A DNA stretch of 64,000 nt from Bacteroidales bacterium (GCA_015061035.1 SUXK01000001.1:124001-188000); one strand, 5' to 3'. Positions 36,722-47,387 are shown, counted from the first letter of the stretch. Notes: generated by a model from the sequence alone, not told the origin. Made by a program: numbers and translations.

Positions 36722-38236
36722 ATGAAACATTTAAAATCTATTTTGGTAACATTGGCTGTGTTGTTTATATTGCCATTAATAACAGGTTGTAATAATAATG
36801 ATGACGATGACTCAGGTTTGTTGCCTGAAAATCCATATAACGGACACGAATATGTTGATTTGGGATTGAGCGTAAAATGGGCAACTTGTAACATAGGAGC
36901 AACCAAACCAGAAGGTTATGGAGATTACTTTGCGTGGGGCGAGACCTTAAGCAAAACAACCTACGAATGGAGTAACTATAAATGGTGTAATGGCACAGGT
37001 GACCTAATGACCAAATACTGTTTAAGTTCAGAATATGGTCAGGTTGATAATAAAGAGAGCATTGAACTATCAGATGATGCAGCACGAACAAGTTGGGGAG
37101 GAGACTGGCGAATACCCACCGAAACAGAGTTAGAAGAGTTAAGAGTAAAGTGTACATGGGAGTGGACAACTAAAAACGGAGTAAACGGATATAAGGTAAC
37201 AAGTAAGATAAACGGGAACTCAATCTTTTTACCAGCCGCAGGATACTCTTCAAATGAAAATCTACTTGAGGTGGGAGTCTCTGGAAATTATTGGTCAAAC
37301 AAACTCATTGCTATCAATAGTCGTATGGCATCATACGTTTATCTACAATCAGCACAAACAAAAATGAATGAGGGAGTTCGCAGATGCGGACAATCAATAC
37401 GAGCAGTATGCGGAGAAGAAAACACAAATGCTCTATATTGTCAAATATCAGTGACCACAACAGAGGGTGGTAAAGCCACTGTATCAGATGATAATGTAGC
37501 ATTTGGAGCAGAGGTAACACTAGAAGCCGCACCTGAAGCAGGATACCAGTTTGTTAATTGGACAGTTGATGGAAAAGAGGTTTCAAAAGAAAATCCCTAT
37601 ACAGTAACAGCAAATGAGTCAACCATATATAAAGCCAATTTTAAAAAGAACGACCTGTTAAACGGCCATGAATATGTTGATTTGGGCTTAAGTGTAAAAT
37701 GGGCAACCTGCAATGTGGGAGCAACCACTCCAGAAGAGTCTGGCGATTACTTTGCGTGGGGTGAAACCGTAACCAAAACAACATACGAATGGAGTAACTA
37801 TAAGTATGGTAATGGGGAAGAAGGTTTGTTTACAAAATATTGTACTGATTCAAAATATGGAACAGTAGATAACAAGACCACTCTCGAACTATCTGATGAT
37901 GCAGCAAGAGTAAATTGGGGAAAAGGTTGGAGAATGCCCACAAAAGCCGAACTTGATGAGTTGCAAACAGAGTGTTTGTGGTATTGGTCAAATAAAAATG
38001 GAGTAAAGGGATTTCAAGTAAAAAGTAAAATAAATGGGAACTCTATATTTCTTCCAGTCACGGGCTTTTACTATATCAATAGAATTGTATTGGAGGAAGA
38101 GGGGGCTTATTTCTCAAGTAATCTAAGTATAACAAATAGTTGCTATGCTTACTATAATGGCTTTCAATCTAACACGACTTATGTGGGCTCTCTTAAACGA
38201 TATTATGGACAACCTGTTCGTGCGGTGTGCGAGTAG
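36722..38236 (+). CDS. FISUMP-like lipoprotein, copy 1 (two domains plus InlB-like linker)
   Basis: Lipobox ITGC; NGHEYVDLGLSVKWATCN(I/V)GAT twice; AGYQFVNWTVDGKEVSKENPYTVTAN linker. Confidence 0.85.
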   Translation: MKHLKSILVTLAVLFILPLITGCNNNDDDDSGLLPENPYNGHEYVDLGLSVKWATCNIGATKPEGYGDYFAWGETLSKTTYEWSNYKWCNGTGDLMTKYCLSSEYGQVDNKESIELSDDAARTSWGGDWRIPTETELEELRVKCTWEWTTKNGVNGYKVTSKINGNSIFLPAAGYSSNENLLEVGVSGNYWSNKLIAINSRMASYVYLQSAQTKMNEGVRRCGQSIRAVCGEENTNALYCQISVTTTEGGKATVSDDNVAFGAEVTLEAAPEAGYQFVNWTVDGKEVSKENPYTVTANESTIYKANFKKNDLLNGHEYVDLGLSVKWATCNVGATTPEESGDYFAWGETVTKTTYEWSNYKYGNGEEGLFTKYCTDSKYGTVDNKTTLELSDDAARVNWGKGWRMPTKAELDELQTECLWYWSNKNGVKGFQVKSKINGNSIFLPVTGFYYINRIVLEEEGAYFSSNLSITNSCYAYYNGFQSNTTYVGSLKRYYGQPVRAVCE

Positions 38237-38271
38237 TCTAAGAATGAAATAAATTAAAAATTATCAAATAC

Positions 38272-39786
38272 ATGAAAAAGTTTAAATATCTTTTGCTAAT
38301 ATTGGCGGTGTTGTTTATATTGCCAATAATAACAGGTTGTAATAATAATGATGACGATGACTCAGGTTTGTTGCCTGAAAATCCATATAACGGACACGAA
38401 TATGTTGATTTGGGATTGAGTGTAAAATGGGCAACTTGTAACATAGGAGCAACCAAACCCGAAGGTTACGGAGATTACTTTGCGTGGGGCGAGACCTTAA
38501 GCAAAACAACCTACGAATGGAGTAACTATAAATGGTGTAATGGTACAGATGACGTAATGACCAAGTACTGTTTAAGTTCAGAATATGGTCAGGTAGATAA
38601 TAAAGAGAGCATTGAACTATCAGATGATGTAGCACGAGCAAGTTGGGGAGGCGATTGGCGAATACCCACCGAAACAGAGTTGGAAGAGTTAAGAATAAAG
38701 TGTACATGGGAGTGGACAACTAAAAACGGAGTAAACGGATATAAGGTAACAAGTAAGATAAACGGGAAATCAATCTTTTTACCAGCCGCAGGATACTCTT
38801 CAAATGAAAATCTACTTGAGGTGGGAGTCTCAGGAAATTATTGGTCAAACAAACTTATACCCACAAATAGCCGTATGGCATCATACGTTTATCTACAATC
38901 AGCACAAACAAAAATGAATGAGGGCGTTCGCAGATGCGGACAATCAATACGAGCAGTATGCGGAGAAGAAAACACAAATGCTCTATATTGTCAAATATCA
39001 GTGACCACAACAGAGGGTGGTAAAGCCACTGTATCAGATGATAATGTAGCGTTTGAAGCAGATGTAACACTTGAAGCCACACCTAATGCTGGATACCAGT
39101 TTGTTAATTGGACCGTTAATGGAAAAGAGGTTTCAAAAGAAAATCCCTATACCGTAACAGCAATGGTGTCAACCAAATATACAGCCAACTTTAAAAAGAA
39201 TGACTTATTAAACGGACATGAATATGTTGATTTGGGCTTAAGTGTAAAATGGGCAACTTGCAATGTAGGAGCAACCACTCCAGAAGATTACGGTGATTAC
39301 TTTGCGTGGGGTGAAACATCTCCAAAAACAGAATATAATTGGGGAACCTATAAATATCGTTCAGTAAATAAACTAACCAAATACTGTTTTGCTACAGCAT
39401 CAGGAATAGTAGATAATAAGACTACTCTTGAACTATCAGATGATGCAGCCTATGTAAATTGGGGAAAAGGTTGGCGAACACCAACAATCAAGGAGATTGA
39501 AGAACTGAGGAATGAATGTGAGTGGTATAAAACTTCGCTAAACGGAGTAGATGGATGTATTGTAAAAAGTAATAAGAATGGGAACTCGATATTTGTTCCT
39601 TATGCAGGGTATTGTTCTGGTGCAGACTTTATTGACGGTAAGATGACATTAACTTGGTGGTCATCATCTTTAAGTGCAGATGATTCTGCTCAAGCATATA
39701 TGTTCTACTTCTCTGCCAGTTCTTCTAATGCTATAATGGATGATGGCCGTTTTTATGGACAAAGTATCCGTGCAGTGTGCGAGTAG
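38272..39786 (+). CDS. FISUMP-like lipoprotein, copy 2
   Basis: Near-identical to copy 1 over the N-terminal domain and linker; divergent second domain. Confidence 0.85.
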   Translation: MKKFKYLLLILAVLFILPIITGCNNNDDDDSGLLPENPYNGHEYVDLGLSVKWATCNIGATKPEGYGDYFAWGETLSKTTYEWSNYKWCNGTDDVMTKYCLSSEYGQVDNKESIELSDDVARASWGGDWRIPTETELEELRIKCTWEWTTKNGVNGYKVTSKINGKSIFLPAAGYSSNENLLEVGVSGNYWSNKLIPTNSRMASYVYLQSAQTKMNEGVRRCGQSIRAVCGEENTNALYCQISVTTTEGGKATVSDDNVAFEADVTLEATPNAGYQFVNWTVNGKEVSKENPYTVTAMVSTKYTANFKKNDLLNGHEYVDLGLSVKWATCNVGATTPEDYGDYFAWGETSPKTEYNWGTYKYRSVNKLTKYCFATASGIVDNKTTLELSDDAAYVNWGKGWRTPTIKEIEELRNECEWYKTSLNGVDGCIVKSNKNGNSIFVPYAGYCSGADFIDGKMTLTWWSSSLSADDSAQAYMFYFSASSSNAIMDDGRFYGQSIRAVCE

Positions 39787-39881
39787 AAATTAAGCGTGCG
39801 TTTAATTTCGGTTGTTAGTATTTAGTTCTCTCCTTCGTTCTCCCTTAGGGGTAGTTGATAGAAAGTAATATTCAAATATAT

Positions 39882-39909
39882 AGCAGGTTGTTCAAAAGAG
39901 CAACTTGCT
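39882..39909 (+). terminator. Terminator-like hairpin
   Basis: AGCAGGTTG-TTCAAAAGAG-CAACTTGCT then GTTGCTTTA. Confidence 0.7.
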
Positions 39910-39942
39910 GTTGCTTTATACTGTTAATATTAACAACGCTAA

Positions 39943-39969
39943 TTAGCCTAATTAGTCTAATTGGACTAA
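39943..39969. repeat. 9-bp tandem iterons (ttagcctaa ttagtctaa ttggactaa)
   Basis: Same family as 11376 and 22338. Confidence 0.75.
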
Positions 39970-40065
39970 TAACCAAAGACTATTTTTTAGTTAAAATATA
40001 CAAATCAATTAACAAAATAATGGTAAAATTATTATCTTCGCAAAAAACAATAAAACAAGATACAT

Positions 40066-41976
40066 ATGAAGACAAAGATAATTATACTTTTTTTGCTCAT
40101 AACATTGCCTCTGTCGGCACAAATATTAGAACCAGTAAAGTGGAATATAACAGAGCAAAAGGTTGATGAGAGTACTTTAGAACTCCATTTTAAAGCAACA
40201 ATAGAGGAGGGGTGGCATCTCTATTCAAACCAGTTACCAGATGGTGGTCCATTAGCAACAGAGGTAACATATACAACTCTCGAAGGGGTTGAACTATCGG
40301 GAGAGTTAGCATCTAACAAAAAGAGCGAAGAAGAGTATGTTGAACTCTTTTCAATGGTACTCAACTTTTTTGAGAAAGAGGTAACATTTGTGCAACGATT
40401 AAAAATATTGTCGCCTGACTATAAAATTGAGGGAGCAATAAGATATATGGGTTGCAACAATCTAACATGTCTGACGCCAACTACTGAAGAGTTTGATTTT
40501 TCATCATTGCAGGGTGGGGTAGTTGAGAGTGTCACATCTCCCGTATCTGTTACATCTTCTTTCTCGTGGACACCTGTCGTAGATGAACTAAGAGAGATGG
40601 AGAGCGAAGAGCAAGAGGACAGGTCGTTACTCTATATCTTTATAGCAGGATTCATTGGCGGACTATTAGCACTTTTAACCCCATGCGTATGGCCTATGAT
40701 ACCAATGACTGTAAGTTTCTTTTTAAAGCATAGCGGTAATCGCAAAAAGGCAATAAAGAGTGCAGGAATGTATGGTTTTGCCATAGTTATAATATATTTG
40801 ATGTTAGGGTTGTTGATAACAACCATATTTGGAGCAAGTGCGTTGAATGATCTCTCAACAAATGCATGGTTTAATATATTCTTCTTTCTGTTGCTGGTTC
40901 TATTTGCAGCATCGTTCTTTGGAGCGTTTGAGTTAACGCTGCCAGCATCGTGGACAACAAAGCTTGATGCAAAAGCCGACTCAACAACAGGATTTGTAAG
41001 TATTCTGCTAATGGCATTTACTCTTGCATTGGTATCATTCTCATGCACAGGACCAATAATTGGTACTCTCCTTGTTGAAGCAGCATCATCGGGTATCACA
41101 TTAAGCCCTGTTCTTGGAATGTTGGGATTTGCAATAGCCTTGGCAATACCCTTTGTATTGTTTGCCATATTTCCAACAATTATAAAATCGTTACCTAAGT
41201 CGGGCGGTTGGCTTAATAATGTAAAAGTGGTATTAGCATTCATTGAGTTGGCATTAGCACTAAAATTTTTATCAGTTGCCGATTTAGCATATGGTTGGAA
41301 CATTCTACCTCGCGAAACATTCTTAACTCTATGGATAGTAATATTCTTTCTGTTAGGTTTGTATCTGTTGGGTGTAATTCAATTTAAACATGATAGTAAA
41401 CCTAAATATCTTTCGGTTACGCGTCTGTTTCTTGCTATAATTCCATTGGCATTCGCAATATATATGATACCGGGATTATGGGGAGCCCCGTTAAAGGCAA
41501 TATCTGCGTTTGCTCCACCTATGAGTACCCAAACATTTAATGTTTTACCTCATAGCACAGGAGTACAATTTGATGATTACGATCAAGCAAAAGCATACGC
41601 AAAAGAACAAAACAAACCAATGTTTGTTGATTTTACAGGATATGGATGCGTAAATTGTCGCAAGATGGAGGCGGCGGTATTGGCTGATGATAAGGTAAAA
41701 GATATATTGGAAAAAGAGTATGTAATGGTAACCTTACATGTTGATGATAAAACTCCTCTTGCAACACCCATTGAGGTTGAAGAGTATGGAAAAAAAGTAA
41801 CCTTAAAAACATACGGAGATAAGTGGAGTTATTTGCAACGATATAAGTTTGGAGCAAATGCCCAGCCTTATTATTTGCTTGTTTCGCCTAAAGGAAAACC
41901 TCTTGCGTCACCATATGGTTATAACGAGGATATAGATAAATTTATCAAATTCTTAGAAAAAGGAATAAATAATTAA
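40066..41976 (+). CDS. dsbD: Thiol:disulfide interchange protein DsbD-like
   Basis: N-terminal DsbD domain, GGLLALLTPCVWPMIPMTVSFF, C-terminal thioredoxin motif GCVNCRKME. Confidence 0.93.
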   Translation: MKTKIIILFLLITLPLSAQILEPVKWNITEQKVDESTLELHFKATIEEGWHLYSNQLPDGGPLATEVTYTTLEGVELSGELASNKKSEEEYVELFSMVLNFFEKEVTFVQRLKILSPDYKIEGAIRYMGCNNLTCLTPTTEEFDFSSLQGGVVESVTSPVSVTSSFSWTPVVDELREMESEEQEDRSLLYIFIAGFIGGLLALLTPCVWPMIPMTVSFFLKHSGNRKKAIKSAGMYGFAIVIIYLMLGLLITTIFGASALNDLSTNAWFNIFFFLLLVLFAASFFGAFELTLPASWTTKLDAKADSTTGFVSILLMAFTLALVSFSCTGPIIGTLLVEAASSGITLSPVLGMLGFAIALAIPFVLFAIFPTIIKSLPKSGGWLNNVKVVLAFIELALALKFLSVADLAYGWNILPRETFLTLWIVIFFLLGLYLLGVIQFKHDSKPKYLSVTRLFLAIIPLAFAIYMIPGLWGAPLKAISAFAPPMSTQTFNVLPHSTGVQFDDYDQAKAYAKEQNKPMFVDFTGYGCVNCRKMEAAVLADDKVKDILEKEYVMVTLHVDDKTPLATPIEVEEYGKKVTLKTYGDKWSYLQRYKFGANAQPYYLLVSPKGKPLASPYGYNEDIDKFIKFLEKGINN

Positions 41977-42038
41977 CAATAATAAAAATCGTAAGTTAAA
42001 AATTTAGTTTTAAATTTTGGAAGTTACGATTAATACAC

Positions 42039-42046
42039 TATATTTG
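42039..42046 (+). promoter_or_regulatory. Bacteroidetes -7 element
   Basis: TATATTTG, 20 nt upstream of ATG 42066. Confidence 0.5.
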
Positions 42047-42065
42047 TGTAGTTATTTAGGAAACT

Positions 42066-42383
42066 ATGTCAGAAGATAGAACGGCTAATATTATTAAAAG
42101 ATTGCAAAATAGTGTAAGACTATTGAAGGAGAATTATCTTCAAGCCGTTGAAGCCAAGACTCTTGCTGAAACAGAATTAGAAACATTAAGAAGTGAAGTT
42201 GAATCACTAAAAAAAGAGTTAGCAGAGTCAAAGGCACAACTAAACGACATAAAAACCGAAAAACAAAGACTAATCACAGCTCGAGGATTTGTTGCCGATG
42301 AGGGCGATATTAAGAGTGCCAGATTAAGGGTAAGTAGGTTAGTGCGGGAAATAGACAAATGCATCTCATTACTTAATCAATAG
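42066..42383 (+). CDS. Small coiled-coil protein upstream of zapA
   Basis: Heptad-rich ORF with promoter, 12 nt before zapA. Confidence 0.75.
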   Translation: MSEDRTANIIKRLQNSVRLLKENYLQAVEAKTLAETELETLRSEVESLKKELAESKAQLNDIKTEKQRLITARGFVADEGDIKSARLRVSRLVREIDKCISLLNQ

Positions 42384-42395
42384 TTCTTAGATGCT

Positions 42396-42683
42396 ATGGA
42401 AGATAAATTACGTATAACAATAACTGTTGCAGGAAAACGATTCTCAATGATTGTCCCTCGAAAAAACGAGGAGATGTATCGTAGAGCGGCTGAACAACTA
42501 TCTAAAAAAATAGAGGAGTATACTCGCCGTTCTCCTGAAATGGAAGAGTCGGATATATTAGCACAAGCAGCCTTTTATATGTCGCTTCATCTTCAGTTCT
42601 TAAAAGAGTCACACTCTCAAGAGATGAAGATGATAACAGATATATGTGAAGATATAGAAGCGATATTGCCTTCGCAAGAATAA
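42396..42683 (+). CDS. zapA: Cell division protein ZapA
   Basis: LRITITVAGKRFSMIVPRKNEEMYRRAAEQLSKKIEEY; precedes rny. Confidence 0.85.
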   Translation: MEDKLRITITVAGKRFSMIVPRKNEEMYRRAAEQLSKKIEEYTRRSPEMEESDILAQAAFYMSLHLQFLKESHSQEMKMITDICEDIEAILPSQE

Positions 42684-42708
42684 TAGAAACGTAAAATACA
42701 AACATATA

Positions 42709-42757
42709 CCGCACTACGCCATGGCAAGAGATTGTCATTGGGTGGTGCGTTTTTTTA
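42709..42757 (+). terminator. Long imperfect hairpin + T-tract between zapA and rny
   Basis: CGCACTAC...GTGGTGCG with inner TGGCAA/TTGTCA, followed by T7. Confidence 0.6.
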
Positions 42758-42778
42758 TTAACATTTAAAAAATATAAT

Positions 42779-44317
42779 ATGGATAGCAGTATTATTATAA
42801 TGACAGCAGTAGGAGTGATTGCGGGAGCAGTGTTGATGCTGTTTATAACAAAAGTCCTTCTTCGCTCAAGAGCAAAGAGAATTTTGGAGGAGGCACGCCG
42901 TGAGGCCGATGCTCATAAACGTGGGCAAATGTTAGAGGTGAAAGAGAAGTGTATTCAAATGAAGTCAGAGATGGAGCAACAGATAAATGCTCGTTACTCA
43001 AAACTTCAATCGGCTGAGTCAAAAGCACAACAACGTGAATCACAAATTAATCAACAACAACAAGAACTACAACGTAAGAAAACTGAATTAGAGAGTCAAA
43101 AAGCGAACTTGGAAACTCAATTAAATCAGGTAGAGAAGAAAAAAGTTGAGGTTGATAAAATATATAAAGCTCAAGTAGAGAAGCTCGAGAAACTATCGGG
43201 ATTATCAGCTGAAGAGGCAAAGGAGCGTTTGGTTGAGACACTCAAAGATGAGGCTAAAACTCAAGCAGCATCATACATAAATGATATTATGGATGAGGCA
43301 AAACTAACAGCAAATAAAGAGGCAAAACGAATAGTAATTCAAACAATACAAAGAGTTGCAACTGAAACTACAATAGAGAATGCTGTAACAGTGTTCCATA
43401 TTGAGTCTGATGAGATGAAAGGAAGAATCATCGGACGTGAAGGTCGTAACATACGTGCCTTAGAAGCAGCAACAGGTATAGAGATAATTGTTGATGATAC
43501 CCCTGAGGCAATAGTATTGTCAGGATTTGATCCAGTTCGTAGGGAGATTGCACGTTTGGCTCTACACCAATTAGTAACTGACGGTCGTATCCACCCCGCA
43601 AGAATTGAAGAGGTGGTTGCTAAAGTTCGTAAACAAATTGAGGATGAAATAATTGAAACAGGAAAACGTACTGCAATAGATTTGGGAATACACGGATTAC
43701 ACCCTGAGTTGATAAGAATGGTAGGAAAGATGAAATATCGTTCATCATACGGACAAAACCTATTGCAACACTCACGCGAAACAGCAAACTTATGTGCTGT
43801 CATGGCAAGCGAGTTGGGATTGAATCCTAAGAAGGCAAAACGTGCAGGATTGTTACACGATATCGGTAAAGTACCCGATGATGAGCCAGAATTGCCACAC
43901 GCACTATTAGGAATGAAACTCCTTGAAAAATATAAAGAGACTCCCGATATATGTAATGCAGTAGGAGCGCACCACGATGAGGTAGAGATGACATCTTTAT
44001 TAGCACCAATAGTTCAGGTGTGTGATGCTATATCAGGAGCAAGACCAGGAGCAAGACGTGAGATTGTAGAGGCATACATTAAACGTCTAAACGATTTGGA
44101 GCAATTAGCATTATCATATCCCGGAGTAACCAAAACATATGCAATACAAGCAGGTCGCGAGTTGCGTGTAGTTGTTGGAGCAGATAAGATAAACGATGTT
44201 GAGACCGAAAACTTGTCGGTAGAGATAGCAAAACGCATTCAAGATGAAATGACCTATCCGGGACAAGTTAAGATTACTGTAATTCGAGAGACACGTGCAG
44301 TAAGTTATGCGAAGTAA
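42779..44317 (+). CDS. rny: Ribonuclease Y
   Basis: N-terminal TM + coiled coil, [35 protein letters not shown]. Confidence 0.96.
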   Translation: MDSSIIIMTAVGVIAGAVLMLFITKVLLRSRAKRILEEARREADAHKRGQMLEVKEKCIQMKSEMEQQINARYSKLQSAESKAQQRESQINQQQQELQRKKTELESQKANLETQLNQVEKKKVEVDKIYKAQVEKLEKLSGLSAEEAKERLVETLKDEAKTQAASYINDIMDEAKLTANKEAKRIVIQTIQRVATETTIENAVTVFHIESDEMKGRIIGREGRNIRALEAATGIEIIVDDTPEAIVLSGFDPVRREIARLALHQLVTDGRIHPARIEEVVAKVRKQIEDEIIETGKRTAIDLGIHGLHPELIRMVGKMKYRSSYGQNLLQHSRETANLCAVMASELGLNPKKAKRAGLLHDIGKVPDDEPELPHALLGMKLLEKYKETPDICNAVGAHHDEVEMTSLLAPIVQVCDAISGARPGARREIVEAYIKRLNDLEQLALSYPGVTKTYAIQAGRELRVVVGADKINDVETENLSVEIAKRIQDEMTYPGQVKITVIRETRAVSYAK

Positions 44318-44350
44318 TCAATAATATTTTCACCTATTGTAATTACTTAA

Positions 44351-45511
44351 ATGGACAACAATCAAGAAAACAGTATAAAAGATAACGATTCTCCTGTTGT
44401 CTGCAATAAAAGATACGGTCGAAATAAATTAGAGACATTTGATTGGCTCAGCGATGTACCTGCGGTGGGAACAAAGCAGTGTAACTTAGTTGAAGTGCAA
44501 TTTAAAAATACTCGAAAAGGATATTACTTAAACTCTCTTAATCTTGACCTCTCAAAAGGCGATATGGTTGCTGTTGAGAGTAATCCAGGTCATGATATTG
44601 GAGAGGTAACTTTAACAGGTCCATTGGTAATATGCCAAATGAAAAAGGTTGGATTTAAATCTGACCAAGAGATTAAACGAGTATATCGAAAGGCGAAAGA
44701 GACCGATTTGCAGAAGTGGCAAGAGGCAAAATCGTTAGAACACTCAACAATGCTTAGGGCAAGAAAAATTGCCGAAGACTTAAATCTTAACATGAAGATT
44801 GGAGATGTTGAGTACCAAGGTGATGGTGCAAAGGCCATATTTTACTACATTGCCGATGACAGAGTGGATTTCCGACAACTTATAAAGGTGTTGGCTGATG
44901 CCTTTAAGGTGAGGATAGAGATGAAGCAAATTGGTGCGCGACAAGAGGCTGGACGAATAGGAGGAATAGGCCCTTGTGGACGACAACTATGCTGCTCAGC
45001 ATGGATGTCAAGTTTTATCTCAGTATCAACAAGTGCGGCACGTTATCAGGACATTTCTCTTAACCCTCAAAAGTTAGCAGGACAGTGTGCAAAACTAAAA
45101 TGTTGTATAAACTATGAGATTGACGCATACGTTGAGGGAACAAAAAGAATGCCTTCGCGAGAGATAGTATTGCAGACTATTGATGGAGATTATTTCCATT
45201 TTAAATCAGATATATTTAAACGCGAAATAACTTACTCAACAAGTAAAGAGATGCCTGCAAACTTGGTTACAATATCGGCATCACGAGCATTTGAAGTAAT
45301 ATCGATGAACAAGCGAGGAGTGAAACCTGAAGCATTAGATAACACAATGTCGCAAAAAGAGGAGAGAAAAGAGTTCTCGGATGTAGTTGGGCAAGATAGT
45401 CTTACACGCTTTGATAAAGGAGCAAAAAAGAAAGGTAATAAGAGCGGGAAATTCCGCAAACCTAACAAATATCATTCAAAAGAAAAACCAAAGAATGGAC
45501 AAAAAGAGTAA
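44351..45511 (+). CDS. ricT: PSP1/RicT (YaaT) family regulatory iron-sulfur protein
   Basis: GGIGPCGRQLCCSAW, QCAKLKCCINYE. Confidence 0.88.
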   Translation: MDNNQENSIKDNDSPVVCNKRYGRNKLETFDWLSDVPAVGTKQCNLVEVQFKNTRKGYYLNSLNLDLSKGDMVAVESNPGHDIGEVTLTGPLVICQMKKVGFKSDQEIKRVYRKAKETDLQKWQEAKSLEHSTMLRARKIAEDLNLNMKIGDVEYQGDGAKAIFYYIADDRVDFRQLIKVLADAFKVRIEMKQIGARQEAGRIGGIGPCGRQLCCSAWMSSFISVSTSAARYQDISLNPQKLAGQCAKLKCCINYEIDAYVEGTKRMPSREIVLQTIDGDYFHFKSDIFKREITYSTSKEMPANLVTISASRAFEVISMNKRGVKPEALDNTMSQKEERKEFSDVVGQDSLTRFDKGAKKKGNKSGKFRKPNKYHSKEKPKNGQKE

Positions 45512-45986
45512 GTCTATAATATTAGGCATAGCAACACTACTTGTGTTGCTATGTTATTCTTGTACCCAATCATCAGTAGCGCATATTTATAATAGTGTGT
45601 CAAGGGATGGTTGGGACAGAGATTCTCTGTTGAACTACAACATTCAAATAGATTCGTTAAGTCAAGAGTGCAATATTGACATTGAACTGACTTATAACAA
45701 CAACTATCCATACAGCAATCTGTATCTCTTGGTATCTGTTATAGATAGTGTGGCAAATATAGTATCATCAGACACCCTGCAGTTACTTCTTGCCGATGAA
45801 TATGGCGAGTGGAAAGGCAATGGGTGGGGAACAACCTATCAGCAACGAGAAGAGTATAAACGTGACTTTAAATTTCCTTCATCTGGTAAATATAACATAA
45901 CAATAACGCAAGGGATGAGAGGAGAACCTATTAAGGGAATAGAGAGAGTGGGAGTGAAGGTTGATAAAGTGGAAAAAGAGAGGTAA
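45495..45986 (+). CDS. gldH: Gliding motility lipoprotein GldH
   Basis: Likely start MDKKSKSIILGIATLLVLLCYSC (not the upstream ORF start); GldH-like body; overlaps ricT by 17 nt. Confidence 0.8.
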   Translation: MDKKSKSIILGIATLLVLLCYSCTQSSVAHIYNSVSRDGWDRDSLLNYNIQIDSLSQECNIDIELTYNNNYPYSNLYLLVSVIDSVANIVSSDTLQLLLADEYGEWKGNGWGTTYQQREEYKRDFKFPSSGKYNITITQGMRGEPIKGIERVGVKVDKVEKER

Positions 45987-46012
45987 TAGTACCTTGCAAT
46001 ATAGATAGAGAT

Positions 46013-46687
46013 ATGGCAACTGAGGTAAAAATATCGGAATTAGCAAAAACTCTCTTTGCAGAGTACTCTGCTGGTGTAATATGGGCAGATGTAGATAATA
46101 CTAAATACAGCCCTGAATTGTGGAGTGAGATTGATGAATTGACCGCAAAAATAAGAACTAATTATACTGTTGCCTCTATCAAACAACTATCTGCAATCCA
46201 CGCAACACGCAATGCCTATAAAATAGCAGGTAAAGACCCTAATCGTTACCGCCCGTCAGCAGAGGCACTAATGCGTAGGTTGATTAATGGTAACGACCTG
46301 TATAAAATCTCAACTCTTGTTGATTTAATAAATCTTGTTTCGCTTAAAACGGGATACTCAATAGGAGGTTTTGATAATGACAAGATAGTAGGAGTACCTA
46401 CACTTGGAGTGGGAGAGAAAGATGAACAATTTGAGGGAATAGGCCGAGGTCTGCTCAATATAGAGGGCTTGCCCGTTTATCGCGATGAAATGGGAGGAAT
46501 AGGAACTCCCACAAGTGACGAGATTAGGACATCAATAACCGATTCTACTAAACGAATCTTTGTAATAATAAATGCATACTCAGGAATTGAGGGATTGCAA
46601 GAAGCAATCAATTTTACCGAAAGTTTGCTAAAGAAGTATGCGAATGCAAAAGATGTAGAATCTGCAATATTTACGGCAAATCCGTAA
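46013..46687 (+). CDS. B3/B4 tRNA-binding domain protein
   Basis: YKIAGKDPNRYRPSAEALMRRLINGNDLYKISTLVDLINLVSLKTGYSIGGFD. Confidence 0.88.
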   Translation: MATEVKISELAKTLFAEYSAGVIWADVDNTKYSPELWSEIDELTAKIRTNYTVASIKQLSAIHATRNAYKIAGKDPNRYRPSAEALMRRLINGNDLYKISTLVDLINLVSLKTGYSIGGFDNDKIVGVPTLGVGEKDEQFEGIGRGLLNIEGLPVYRDEMGGIGTPTSDEIRTSITDSTKRIFVIINAYSGIEGLQEAINFTESLLKKYANAKDVESAIFTANP

Positions 46688-46694
46688 AAGCGAG

Positions 46695-47231
46695 TTACTC
46701 TTTTACAAATATCGAAAAGTTTACGCTGCCATAAACCCTATGCTCAGAGAAGTATGGAAGCGATGAAAAGTCAAAATTTCTTGGATGCTCCATAATAAAC
46801 ACTGCCCCATCATTAAGAATATCACTCTCAAGAATTAACGATGGAATAGTATCAAAATTCTTCATGTCGTAAGGGGGGTCGGCAAAAATAATATCAAACT
46901 TCTCGCTACACGATGGGACAAATTTAAATACATCACCTCTTATCACTTCAATTTCGTTTGCCCCTAAAGTTTCGGCAACCTTTTTTATAAATTTGAATTG
47001 AACAGGGTAGTTCTCAACCGATACTACTCTGCTGCAACCTCGTGATGCAAACTCAAAACTAACAGCTCCAGTACCGGCAAATAGGTCGAGTGCTTTCAAA
47101 CCCTCAAACTCTATATTGTTTGAGAGAACATTAAAAATATTTTCACGAGCAAAATCAGTAGTTGGTCGAGCCTTGATATTAGAGGGGACATCAAATCTCC
47201 TCTTTCCGTATTTACCGCTTATGATACGCAT
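46695..47231 (-). CDS. rsmD: 16S rRNA (guanine(966)-N(2))-methyltransferase
   Basis: MRIISGKYGKRRFDVPSNIKARPTTDFARENIFNVL, DLFAGTGAVSFEFASRG, FADPPYD. Confidence 0.95.
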   Translation of the reverse strand: MRIISGKYGKRRFDVPSNIKARPTTDFARENIFNVLSNNIEFEGLKALDLFAGTGAVSFEFASRGCSRVVSVENYPVQFKFIKKVAETLGANEIEVIRGDVFKFVPSCSEKFDIIFADPPYDMKNFDTIPSLILESDILNDGAVFIMEHPRNFDFSSLPYFSEHRVYGSVNFSIFVKE

Positions 47232-47387
47232 AAAAAATCAATCTAAAATTTAGCATAAAATTAGTAAAGAGTTTTCATTAAAAAAACATTTAAGGTAAAA
47301 GATATTTTCTTGTAACAACAATTCCTTTATCTAAGATAAAATCTTAATAAAAATAGTTATCTTCGCATTGCTATATAAAATATACTG

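Noticed and set aside
40632-41303. 223-aa minus-strand ORF over dsbD
   Set aside because: Antisense of a membrane protein gene; Asn/Ala-rich translation typical of a shadow ORF.
42684-42778. zapA-rny gap considered as 6S RNA
   Set aside because: Only ~95 nt with one terminator-like hairpin; too short for a typical 6S RNA.
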